Shown here one piece after another: positions 22,507 to 31,344 of a stretch of DNA of 64,000 nucleotides. The first letter of the stretch is position 1. Each line of letters starts with the position of its first letter. The DNA is from Isoetes taiwanensis (taxonomy: Eukaryota > Streptophyta > Lycopodiopsida > Isoetales > Isoetaceae). The translations under genes and the position numbers were made by a program. A model generated the notes under the pieces. That model made no database searches. It was not told where the DNA came from and was given only the letters and a program-made list of their open reading frames with translations. The stretch spans positions 9,677,525 through 9,741,524 of the forward strand of contig JAJEKV010000017.1 of NCBI GenBank assembly GCA_021234155.1, in the 5' to 3' direction.

Positions 22507-24242
22507 ATGGCGACTAAGACAAGGGCGAAAAAGGGTGAAGGGGTTGGATCATCTATGGCTACAGGAAATAAGGATGCTACCAAGGATACTAAGGCTGCCA
22601 ATACAAAGAAAACACTAAAAAAATATATTCTACATGTGCCCATCTCGGATTCAGGGTCAAGCTCTGAAACGGATGGGTCTATTGCAGCAGAGCAGGAGGG
22701 TATGGACGAATTTGGGGCCCAGCTGGTCAGAGAGAATGGACTGCAGCAGGTCGGGCAGCAAGCCCACACCTTTTTGGCATCCCCTAAACAAGGGGTTTTG
22801 ATCCCGGATGCCCCTAAACAGGGGATATTACAACAGGTTTTAGAAAAGAGGGTTTTTAACAGTCCGGGTACTCCGGAAGCCACCATAGATGGGGAGATTT
22901 CATTGCACTTGATCTTGAAGGAGCTGACTGCTTTTAGACAAGAATCGGCCAAGGAATTGGCCGCAATAAGACATGAATCGGCCTTAAGGGAAGAAAGACT
23001 CATGGCAGAAATCAGAAATTTGAGAATGGAGAATGACACTATCATGGAATAAATTACTACTCCTATATTTTAGTGTAGCCAAACTAGGTTTAGCTAAACT
23101 ACCTTCAAATTGGGTCTAGAAGTTTCTAACACTTGGCTAAACTAAATGGTTTTTCTCCATCACAGTTTCTTGCTTTTGGCTAAACTTTCACAAAAAGGAA
23201 AGGCAAATATTAGCCATCACGCTATAGTAATTTAAAAAAATCCAGGCATTTTGGCAAAGACATAGAATTTACTGTAAATACATAAATCAAGACACAAACA
23301 TACATGAACATGTTCAAAAACTAAAAAAAAAAAAGGACTACATTGTTCATTTTCCTTTAATGCTTCAACTTTGTACTTGGAACAAGAAAGAAAGTGGAAA
23401 AAAAAGAAAAATATAAACCCTATTTGAAATTTCTTAAAGTTAGTACATACATTGGTGTTGAATTTCGGGCTAATCTATCCATTTTTCCAAGCCCACTCTA
23501 TCTTAGGTTTAGCTAATCGATGTCCTGATGGATATGTCTGGAGGTAAAGGTTTGGCTATTCAACCTAAAAATTCACTTGGGCGGCAAAAACATTAGGCTA
23601 AAATTTTCTTTTTTTTGGGCATTTTTTCCATTTACTTTAGCCATTTTTCTTGACAAAACTGCTACAAAATAGCCATTTGGCTAACCTTAGCCGTTATTTT
23701 ATTCCATGGACACTATGAAGAGCAATTTGCAGCAGATCAGAGAAGAAGTGGATATGGTTAAATCTGAAATGAAGGTTTTGCAAACCACACAAGAGGAAGA
23801 TGAATCAGATAATGTAGCAGCCGAGGTTGCGGAGTTGAAGCAAGCCTTTGATGATTATGTGGAGAATCAAGAACGAAGACAAAGGGCTCTAAACATTCGG
23901 ATTGTTGGATTACCTGAGAAGGAGAAAGAAAATACCAAGGAAGCCGTATCACGTTTCTTCACGGAGGAGATGCAAGTAGACGGAGCTGAATTCTTGGATG
24001 CTTTTCGTATTGGGAATAAAGACCATGGAACCCGTCATGTGCTGGTGAAATTCGCCAACAAGGAGGCCCGATTCCAGGTAATGAAGCAACGATTTGCATT
24101 AAAGGGAAAGTTCATTTGGGTAAATGATGATTTAACAAAAGAACAAGTAATTGAGAAGAAGAATGAGCTGTCAAAGTTTAAAGAGGCAAAGCAGGACAAT
24201 AAGAAGGTCAGATGGATCAAGGGAAAGGCCATTGTTGAATAG
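22507..24242 (+). pseudogene. LINE-2 ORF1: coiled-coil, L1 ORF1p-like RNA-binding protein, split by a MITE
   Basis: ATG at 22507 opens a frame that is broken only by the 666-bp MITE plus its TSD. Without these the frame is continuous, about 353 codons to TAG at 24240-24242. The first 110 residues are Lys/Ser/Gly-rich. From about residue 135 to 235 there are heptads rich in Glu, Arg, Leu and Met, forming a coiled coil. The C-terminal 120 residues begin RRQRALNIRIVGLPEKEKEN and include DAFRIGNKDHGTRHVLVKF and FIWVNDDLTKEQ. This layout matches vertebrate L1 ORF1p (Transposase_22: coiled coil, RRM, C-terminal domain). It is unlike the DUF4283 ORF1 of ordinary plant L1. The assigned role, RNA chaperone of the LINE RNP, is inferred from the family. 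Confidence 0.8.
23043..23708. mobile_element. hAT-like MITE inside LINE-2 ORF1
   Basis: 666 bp with perfect 11-bp terminal inverted repeats (CATGGAATAAA at 23043-23053, TTTATTCCATG at 23698-23708) and a perfect 8-bp target duplication GACACTAT (23035-23042 and 23709-23716). An 8-bp TSD and TIRs beginning CA..G are hAT superfamily traits. Repeated TAGCCA/TGGCTA motifs fill the subterminal regions, as expected of transposase-binding arrays. It has no coding capacity. Precise excision would restore the ORF1 frame. Confidence 0.92.
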
Positions 24243-24263
24243 GTAATTGCGGGAGGCCTTCGA

Positions 24264-25805
24264 ATGGTTGTCTGGAACATCAACAGATTGACCATTGATA
24301 AGGTGTATAGCATGCAAAAAATACTGGATAAAACTGATGTGATTTGTTTTGTGGAGACAAAAGAACATGATTTATTTGCATTACCGGACATAGCAGGATT
24401 TGACTTAGTATATTCTGTCCATAATAAGAGATTTAGAGATAAAGATATGGGAAATGAGGAGTAGCATGTTTTGCAAGACCAGCTGTAAGAGACTTGATCC
24501 AGGGTGTGAAGAAGGACAGAAATGGACAATATATTTGGTTGGAAATAAGGGGAAATTTTCTCTATTACATGGCAGTATGTTATTTTGCTCCTAAACATAT
24601 GAAAACATACACAGAAACGGATGCCTCTACAGATGATTTATTCTTTTCACTAGAACAAGACATTATGAGTTTTCAAGGAAAGGGAAAAGTAATATTGACA
24701 AGAGATTTCAACTGCAGGACATGTAATTTACAAGCATCCGTGCTTACAGGAGATAAGATCCACTATGGCTGGAATCAATGGATCAAAACGATCTTGCATT
24801 ATGTGGCAAAAGTAGAGAGTCTACAGACTTAGTGATCACTAAGACAGGTAGACAATTCATTAGTCTTTGCAGTAGTGCTAATCTCTTAATCTGTAATGGA
24901 TTAAGTAGATTCCCTGGCTCTATAAAAAATACATGTCGCTCTAGAAGTACGGTGGATTATCTAGTCATGGCAGAAGATACAATATGCGGATTGGAAGAAT
25001 TCATAGTAGGAGAAGATGAATTGGAATCCGATCATAATTCTTTGTGCTTTAGACTGAGTGCTAATATTCAGAATGATCAGCCGTGCTCTTCTAAGCGGAA
25101 ATATTGGCTAAAATCAGCATTGCATATGCAATATAGAGTAAGAGTTGGGCAAAAGGCATCAAACAAAGTATGGGATGGAGGATTGGACGAAATGAACCAG
25201 CAATTGATTGAGATTTTAGAGGAGGCCACAGTAGAGATATTCACATCACATAGAGCACTGAAGGGGTTACCATGCAAGGCATGGTTTGATAAAGAATGTC
25301 GTGATGCTAAGGAGCAGTGGAAGAAGAGTGACCAGCCTGGAAAAGAAACATGCAAACAGAAATATAAGAGATTGGTTCGTAGCAAGAAGAGATGTTATCT
25401 GAGGCAAAGGCAACAAATCTTATGCCAAAGGTATTTGGAAGAGCCTAAGTCGTTTTGGAATGCACTTAAAAAGCATAAGCAAACTGAAGTGCCATTAGAT
25501 GCACAGGATCTCTGGAGGCATGTGGTCTCTATGTATCATAGTGATGATGTAGATGACATGACTAGCCATAGGAGATCGGCCATGCTAATCACTGAGGAAG
25601 AAATTGCAGCAGGGATAGCTTCCTTGGCAAATGGTAAAGCACCAGACTTACATGGGATGTGTGCAGAGCATCTTAAATGGGCTGGTCCCAGCTTGCATCC
25701 GGTGATTGCTAACATGTTTAACATGGCTCTTGAGCAAGGATTTCCACTGGATTGGTGTAAGAACAGGGCTGTCCCGATACACAAAAGTGGGTCGAAGCAT
25801 GAAGC
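24264..25805 (+). pseudogene. LINE-2 ORF2, 5' part: endonuclease and start of RT
   Basis: ATG at 24264 follows the ORF1 stop by 21 nt. The endonuclease starts MVVWNINRL (catalytic Asn) and has FVETKEH (catalytic Glu), LTRDFNCRT (usual GDFN) and ELESDHNSLCF (SDH). Two frame changes occur, after the TAG at 24462 and near 24780-24830. From about 24800 the frame is open through the linker to the first RT blocks (GKAPDLHGMCAEHLKW; CKNRAVPIHKSGS). It breaks off at 25805, where element D begins, and resumes at 48400. Confidence 0.85.
25801..25805. repeat. Target-site duplication of element D, left copy
   Basis: GAAGC, repeated at 48395-48399. Joining LINE-2 across it keeps the expected RT order (...HKSGSKHEA then NNYRTIMVSNLLSKLF). 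Confidence 0.9.
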
Positions 25806-26393
25806 TATTTGGGGTCTGGGTTCGGGAACTCCTGGAAGACAGCCCTCTGTGAGGACCCGTGGATCTAACAGGAGAGTCCGGGGGACTATGTCACGCGGGA
25901 TTTGCAAGAAGAGAAGAAGAAGAAGAAAACAGAACAATTGAGAGAAAGATGATAAGCTTCCTTGATATCAATGATGAACATACATGAGCTCTCGTAATAG
26001 AGAGAAAACTGAAAGGAGACAAGACTCAAAACTCATCTAAAAACTCATGTGCTAGCTCTACTCATATATATAGTACAATGGCCTTGGGCCCAATATAGAC
26101 ACTCTGACTGATCTCGGTGCCGACTCCTGGAAGGAGGCCTGATTTGCAGGAATGTTGGCGGTGCCTCTTGAAGTGCCTAGAATCACGCTGACGCTGACGC
26201 GGGCGGTGACGGGCCGTCACTTGTCTGAGCGGCGCCTCTTGTTGACGGCCAAAGGCTTTGACTGCGTGGTCTGCTGCTTGGTCTTCTGCGGAGCCTTTGA
26301 TGGCTGACCCGTGGCTGACTGAGGATCCTTGAGCTTGACCTGGTCTATCGTATGCATGAATAGTCCTGTACCAGGAGGCACAGGACTAACACT
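25806..26393 (-). repeat. Element D 3' LTR
   Basis: 588 bp, nearly identical to 47808-48394 with only a handful of substitutions. On the minus strand it starts TGTTAGTCCTGTGCC. ORFs seen inside it are LTR sequence, not genes. Confidence 0.95.
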
Positions 26394-26407
26394 CCCCCCC
26401 ACCAAAC
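26394..26407 (-). promoter_or_regulatory. Element D polypurine tract
   Basis: On the minus strand GGTGGGGGGGAG runs directly into the LTR start TGTTAG. It confirms the minus orientation of D. Confidence 0.9.
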
Positions 26408-26489
26408 GACACTCAGAGTGAAGAAAAGGAGGAAGTGTTTCTGAGGGCGGGAAGCCATCTGTCTGAAAGTGATCCTCACGGGAGTGATC

Positions 26490-26494
26490 GGCAC
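26490..26494. repeat. Target-site duplication of element B, left copy
   Basis: GGCAC, repeated at 37981-37985. It lies in the 3' non-coding part of D, about 100 bp from the 3' LTR of D. Confidence 0.85.
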
Positions 26495-28126
26495 GGACGC
26501 GTTCGGCCGCGATATATACGGTCCCGGGATCGATAATCGCATCTTGTCTCAAATCCTTGGCATTACGCCCGCCACCCGACGCGGCGGTAATGCGCCCGGC
26601 GTGTAGCCAGGTGAGTAGCCCTAGGGGGCAACTTGCTAGGTATGTGCATTTCTTATTAATGTGCACATGCACATTTATTAAGGTGCACACATTTCCATGT
26701 GGGCACATTTAGGTGCACACATTTCCATGTAGGCACATTTGGCCACCTAGCCATTAAAGGCAAGTGGGCCCATTTCCAATTATCCCACATGCCTAAAGGG
26801 ATAATTGGAAACCCTAAGCCCCAACCCTTGCCTATTTAAGTAGAAGAACCCTAACTTGCCCATTTTCGTTCCTAGGGTTTTAGAGCTCGTTTTGGCTGCT
26901 CTAGGAGTCAAAACCGCCTCCCGGACTGGCCCCGAGAGAATGGCATCATTAGTTTCCCTTGATTCGGCGGTTCAATGGGATGGTCGAACTCGGTCGGGGA
27001 GGAGCAACTCATGGATCGGGGTATGTAGTCGATTTAATGGTCTAAACCATTTTCCGGTCATTGTATCAAAGTAGGTTTAGCCTATTAAATCGCCTTTAGC
27101 AGCTATCTAGATCTCTAGATGAGTAGATACAGACTCTAACTAAAGAACCTAACTCTATGATATAGATTAGATCTATGTTCTTTAGTTCTTCCGTGATGTA
27201 TATGGATGATGTATCTCTGTGAACTCCTTGTATTGGGAAGGGGTAGAGACTTCAAGCTTGGTAGTAGATGCTCCTAGATTAGCCTCTCTAGCACACCATA
27301 GATTCGGCTTTTTGTGTACAAGAACCACACCTGGTTGTGGGTGAAGGGGGCAGGGTGGCTAAGAAGGAGGTTAGGTGTTCGACTCTTGAGCGATCCCTCC
27401 GGTGTGTAAGGCCTACACTGGGGATCATTGTGACTAGGTCTAATGGCTTACCAACGAGTGTGGGTAAGGCATGGGCTCACACCCGTGAAGTGGTGTTCAT
27501 GACTTTCCCAGTGGGTTCGGTCGAATCAGGCGGTGGCCCTCTAGTCACCTTGAGTCAGCATGTAGATCTCGGAGGGAGTGATCCCTACCCGCCCCATCGG
27601 AATCGGGATGATGACCCAGGAGTAGCCCCTTTGGCTATGCATCCCATGGCTACTGATCGAGTCCCAACACTTTTTCAGCCTACCGCAAAGTGTGCACAGG
27701 AGGGGCGGATGGAGTGGACAACCCAATGCCATGTTCTTATGCCGATAAAATCCATTGCCATGAATGCATGCCCCGCAATGAACTCGGAGACCCAAGCCGC
27801 CAAAGTCATCCCTTTGAGTCTCCGAGCCTTGGGTAGGATTCCCTATGTGATGTGCTGATCTTTGTCTATGCAGATATGTGGAGGACCATCCTTCGTGATG
27901 GTCATATGATGTTGATGTATGTACCATCGACATGTATGTTTACGCTTCAAGCAGACTAGGTAGGCCCTGAGGGAGACAGGGTAAAGGACCCCTTCATTCT
28001 TCCCACTGGAACTCTTCAAGGTTGCAGTGATACGTGGAGGGCCCTATATTAGCATGGAGCTGGTATGGGGGATGAACTCCTGTTTGTATACGGTGAGTGC
28101 ACCGTATATGAGTAGGGGACGTTACA
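26495..28126 (+). repeat. Element B 5' LTR
   Basis: 1,632 bp. The first ten bases (GGACGCGTTC) differ from the expected TGTGGCGTTC of the 3' LTR, so the start is fixed by the TSD and alignment. It contains TATA-like CTATTTAAG (26832-26840), an AAACCCTAA-like motif just upstream, the family GTGCACAGGAGGGGCGGATGG block (about 27690) and ends ACGTTACA. Confidence 0.88.
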
Positions 28127-28127
28127 G

Positions 28128-28139
28128 TGGTATCAGAGC
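28128..28139 (+). promoter_or_regulatory. Element B primer binding site
   Basis: TGGTATCAGAGC one base after the 5' LTR, matching the 3' end of initiator tRNA-Met. Confidence 0.95.
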
Positions 28140-28350
28140 AATGTTCTTGGAGACCAAGAGCAAAGCACTGGCCATGCTCCCAGTAGTACTAACTTGATAG
28201 GATCCTCAAACCTCGGAAAGTGGGAAATTTTTTTCTCATTTTTGTAGTTTATGCTAAGCTAGTAACAGTTAAGTGGATTGGAATTTAATATTAGCACAGT
28301 TAGGTGAATTGGAACTTAATAAAACTAAAAAGAATGAGCCAGGTAAGGTG

Positions 28351-28417
28351 GTCTCACAGCTCGCGCCTGGTTCAATAACTAAACTTTAGTTTTGCGACGA
28401 GTCGCAAGCTGTGAGAC
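28351..28417 (+). ncRNA. Leader stem-loop B1
   Basis: GTCTCACAGCT (28351-28361) pairs perfectly with AGCTGTGAGAC (28407-28417). The loop can form further hairpins (AACTAAA/TTTAGTT; GCGAC/GTCGC). It lies 225 nt after the LTR end; the matching structure in C is at 220 nt. Confidence 0.65.
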
Positions 28418-28544
28418 ATTGATGAAAACAGCTTGAAAAGTTATAGAATTTAAAAAAGTAACTTGGTAATTCAAAAAAGTAACTTGGTAATTCGAATCTT
28501 AGCCTAGGATTTAGCTAGATTAGTCTAGTTTTTCAATCTCTTTG

Positions 28545-28655
28545 AACCTCATCTTAAAAGAATTTCCTTGAGTTTAGAATTGAACCTCCCACCCATGGGG
28601 TTGAAACCCCCCAAACCCCCCCGTGCCAACCACTGAGGGCGGGCATCGTTTGCGT
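28545..28655 (-). repeat. Candidate tRNA-derived SINE, copy 2
   Basis: Shares the CCCTCAGTGGTTGGCA A-box region, G-run spacer, degenerate B-box GGTTCAATTCT (28576-28586) and CTTTTAAGATGAGG 3' part with 8095-8212. It sits in the leader of element B between stem-loops B1 and B2 and is absent from C. Confidence 0.6.
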
Positions 28656-28794
28656 TTGAATTATAATTCTTAATTAGATTTAAGCTTTAATAATGTTAGA
28701 TAATATTAATGGCTAAGCCTTAGATTTAGAACCAAGGCCCTTAAGCTAGATAGAGACAGCATCTCGATAGACACCGGGAAGGACGTCGACATGA

Positions 28795-29007
28795 TGCGCA
28801 CCAAATGAACCGCTTCGACTTTTCGACAAAGCGAAAACAGCCGGAGGCCAAGGAGGCCGAAGGAAACAAGAAGAGGAGAGGGCAGAACGAGAGCGGGAGG
28901 CCAAGGCTCAAAAAGCAGCAGAGCAGAAGCTGGTCCAACATTTTGAAGACTCAACAGCCTGCACTGTTCATGCGAAGCGAGTAACCCTCATGAGGGAAGG
29001 CATGTAA
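28795..29007 (+). CDS. Short open frame, Glu/Arg/Lys-rich
   Basis: About 70 codons open on the plus strand ending TAA at 29005. The core (RRKQEEERAERERE, then AKAQKAAEQKLVQHFED) would form a single charged helix or coiled coil. It lacks a clear ATG at its left edge. It occupies the extra roughly 500 bp that B has over C between the first and second leader hairpins. It may be a captured fragment of a host gene or a piece of gag. I do not recognise it. Confidence 0.3.
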   Translation, partial: CAPNEPLRLFDKAKTAGGQGGRRKQEEERAEREREAKAQKAAEQKLVQHFEDSTACTVHAKRVTLMREGM

Positions 29008-29183
29008 TTAGCTAGTTTAATTAAGGGAGATCCCCAGTAGATATGTTGTAAATAATCAATAATTTTGTTAATACATGATAATTTTGAGTAGTTTATGTGT
29101 CAAATCTTGCTTAATTAGGACGAGTTAGCAAGTAGTAGTTTTATTTTAGTAAAATAGGATATTCTCAGACCAAAAAGTGTGAT

Positions 29184-29249
29184 GTCTCACAGCTCGCGCC
29201 TGGTCGCAAAACAAAAAGTTAGTTTTGAAGCGAGGCTAAGGCGTGAGAC
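29184..29249 (+). ncRNA. Leader stem-loop B2
   Basis: GTCTCAC (29184-29190) pairs with GTGAGAC (29243-29249). Inside, CTCGC can pair with GCGAG. Same core words as B1 (ACAGCTCGCGCCTGG, AGTTTTG). Confidence 0.55.
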
Positions 29250-29379
29250 CTCCCAAACTTGACCAAAACACTCCAAATTGACCCAATAAGGGGTTGATTC
29301 TGCGCTAATTTGATGAGCCCATCACCCTTACACCATTAGTTTACCCAAATTAGACACCTTTGATCGAAATGAGATCGAT

Positions 29380-29443
29380 GTCTCACATTTCATACTGGTC
29401 GCAAAACAAAAGTTAGTTTTGAAGCGAGGCGCAACTGTGAGAC
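29380..29443 (+). ncRNA. Leader stem-loop B3
   Basis: GTCTCACA (29380-29387) pairs with TGTGAGAC (29436-29443). It lies 196 nt after B2. The loop shares CTGGTCGCAAAACAAAAGTTAG-type sequence with B2. Confidence 0.6.
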
Positions 29444-29449
29444 CTCAAA

Positions 29450-30180
29450 CTTTGAACCTCCATAACTTGAGCTCTGAGCTCCAAATCGTCTCGAAAATTG
29501 TTGCAATAGGACCATTAGATAGCCTAGAATCCATTCATGACCTCAAATTAGGCTAGAAATGTCAAACCCTAGCCCAAATTGACCAAAATTGCCCAAACCC
29601 TTGAATTGTTTTTCCAAACTGTAGTTTGTTTGTAGATAGAAGCCTACCCCATTAGTAGCTCGCAAGTATTGCTCTCAGCTCGAAGCTGATACTTTACTCC
29701 TAGATAGAAGTGCCCAAGAACACCCCTTTGTTATAGTCATCTAGACCTCAACATAGCAACCCAAGTCCAAGCTGTGGGGTACATCACCTCCGCTCATGCT
29801 TAGAAGGCATAAACCTTGACCTAATGCATTGTCCTTCTAATAGAGTTTGACTTATATAGCCGCCACATTAACATTCCCTATTGCCAGGGTACCTAGAAAG
29901 GAGCTAGAGTCTAGAGCTGCCCAAGCCGCTCCATGTGTAGAGATTGGACTCCCCTAAACCAACTTTGCTAGGACCTTAGAGTATGCCTCAAACATCATGG
30001 AGGTCTTGCAAAACAATCCTCATGTCATGCCATACCACACGTCCTAATATCCATAGACTTGTAGATTATAGATATGTCTCCAGTAATGCTGCTCGAGCCA
30101 CCTTGCTTGCTTATAGAGCCCAGAATGTTGTAGGAGAGCCCTTCAAGTAGACCTTAGACTCTAGGAAATACGAGCGTTGC
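29450..30180 (+). other. Element B leader, no recognised coding sequence
   Basis: Unstructured by eye, with frequent stops in all frames. It probably covers the end of the leader and the decayed gag start: from about 29995 the + strand has an ATGGAGGTCTTGC frame that soon meets stops. Confidence 0.4.
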
Positions 30181-30731
30181 TTTCGAAGTACGGGGCCAGA
30201 GCCACAGAAGAGCTTGAGGCGCAACTCCTTGAAGACATCAAGGTCCCAGCCGACGTACAGACAGATAAGGAGAGGAGACCGAAAAGGCAGACCCAAGAGA
30301 GGGAAGCACAACGACAAACACCTCAACCGACAAATGAGTAGAACAGGACACCACCGGCCTATCATCAATCTTCATCAAATGGGAAGAATAATTGGTAACC
30401 AACAGCATCAAGAATTTTCAAGATGTCAACCTCCCGGCTACCAGTCCACGAGCTCACATCAGGAAGAGGATCTCGACGCCTTCACCAACTCGACGCCCAC
30501 GAGTTTCAAATGGAAGAATGCAAGGCAGCAAAATACAGGTGCAGGAACACGTTAGACATCGATGCCGCGTTAGCATCACGAGCTAGGGTCAGAAGGCATA
30601 ATCTTCCGTCGAGGGGAGAAGTCATGGCAACACAGGAGCGTATAAGAACCGGAGAGAAGACCACCTCGACTTGCAGCCCAGCAGCTCAAGCGAATGTCAG
30701 GCAACGCCAACAAAAGGAGCGACCAAGCTAG
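30180..30731 (+). pseudogene. Element B gag-like remnant
   Basis: A frame with RALLSKYGARATEELEAQLLED and a following Lys/Arg/Gln-rich stretch corresponds in position and weakly in sequence to C's gag-like ORF (LLKYEEAEHEEDEGR). Downstream (30423-30731) a frame rich in Arg, Gln and Ser resembles a nucleic-acid-binding tail. No CCHC knuckle or major homology region is visible. Frames change repeatedly. Gag identity is inferred from its position after the PBS and leader and from its conservation with C. Confidence 0.45.
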
Positions 30732-30834
30732 GCAACCACAAAGCACCTAAGGCTGACCAAGATGAGCTTCCAGCTCCCTTGCACCAGCAGGAGACCACGA
30801 GGGGAGGAGACGCATATCAGGGAACATCTCCGAC

Positions 30835-31344
30835 TTGAAGGCCTATATCAGCACTAGGGACAAGATCAAGGAGGAGAATATTCTGCTCGAACAAGAATTC
30901 CGGACCCAGGAACACCTAGAAACCAAAGGAAGATCGGCTTTAATACGTCAGCCAAGGAGTGCGAGATTCGAATGGATAGGACCCAAAGGACGGAGGAGAC
31001 GACCTAGCCAGCAGATACAAATCATGCAAAGGCGACCAGAAGGAGCCATGGTAGGGACAATAGAGATTACCACACTTCCAGGCACAGGAGAGGCACCTCA
31101 GAATGAAGCAAAGCCCAAGCAACAGGAGTCGCACTCAGAAATTCAACCTGCGGAGGAATGCCAATGCCTGCCTACCGACCACGATCTTAGAGCTTCGAAG
31201 ATATTCAAGAATGCCCAACTGCAACAGCTAGGTGACCTTACTCAAGCGATCAACGGCACCGCACATCGGCAACCCTGCAACGACACACTGCATGTAGGGA
31301 CGTTGAGCGGTCACCGCATTCCTCACGACGAATATACACATTAA
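30835..31344 (+). CDS. ORF of unknown function conserved between elements B and C
   Basis: A 169-codon open frame. Its middle (FEWIGPKGRRRRPSQQ, then EITTLPGTGEAPQNEAK and KQQESHSEIQPAEE) aligns in frame with C 55965-56210 (LEWTQPKGRRSQPSQQ, EMTTFPGIREAFHNEVK, KQQESHLEIQTAEK). Conservation of amino acids and the open frame suggests it was under selection, at least until recently. It is basic and Gln-rich with no membrane segment, and may be the C-terminal part of gag. I do not recognise the family. Confidence 0.5.
   Translation: MKAYISTRDKIKEENILLEQEFRTQEHLETKGRSALIRQPRSARFEWIGPKGRRRRPSQQIQIMQRRPEGAMVGTIEITTLPGTGEAPQNEAKPKQQESHSEIQPAEECQCLPTDHDLRASKIFKNAQLQQLGDLTQAINGTAHRQPCNDTLHVGTLSGHRIPHDEYTH

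Noticed and set aside
25536-26708. ORFs of 133 and 163 codons on the minus strand
   Set aside because: They lie in the LTR of element D and the same proteins recur at 47647-47940 and 48220-48405; they are LTR shadows, not genes.
27337-27933. 173-codon plus and 130-codon minus ORFs
   Set aside because: Both lie in the B 5' LTR; the 3' LTR copy does not keep the frames.
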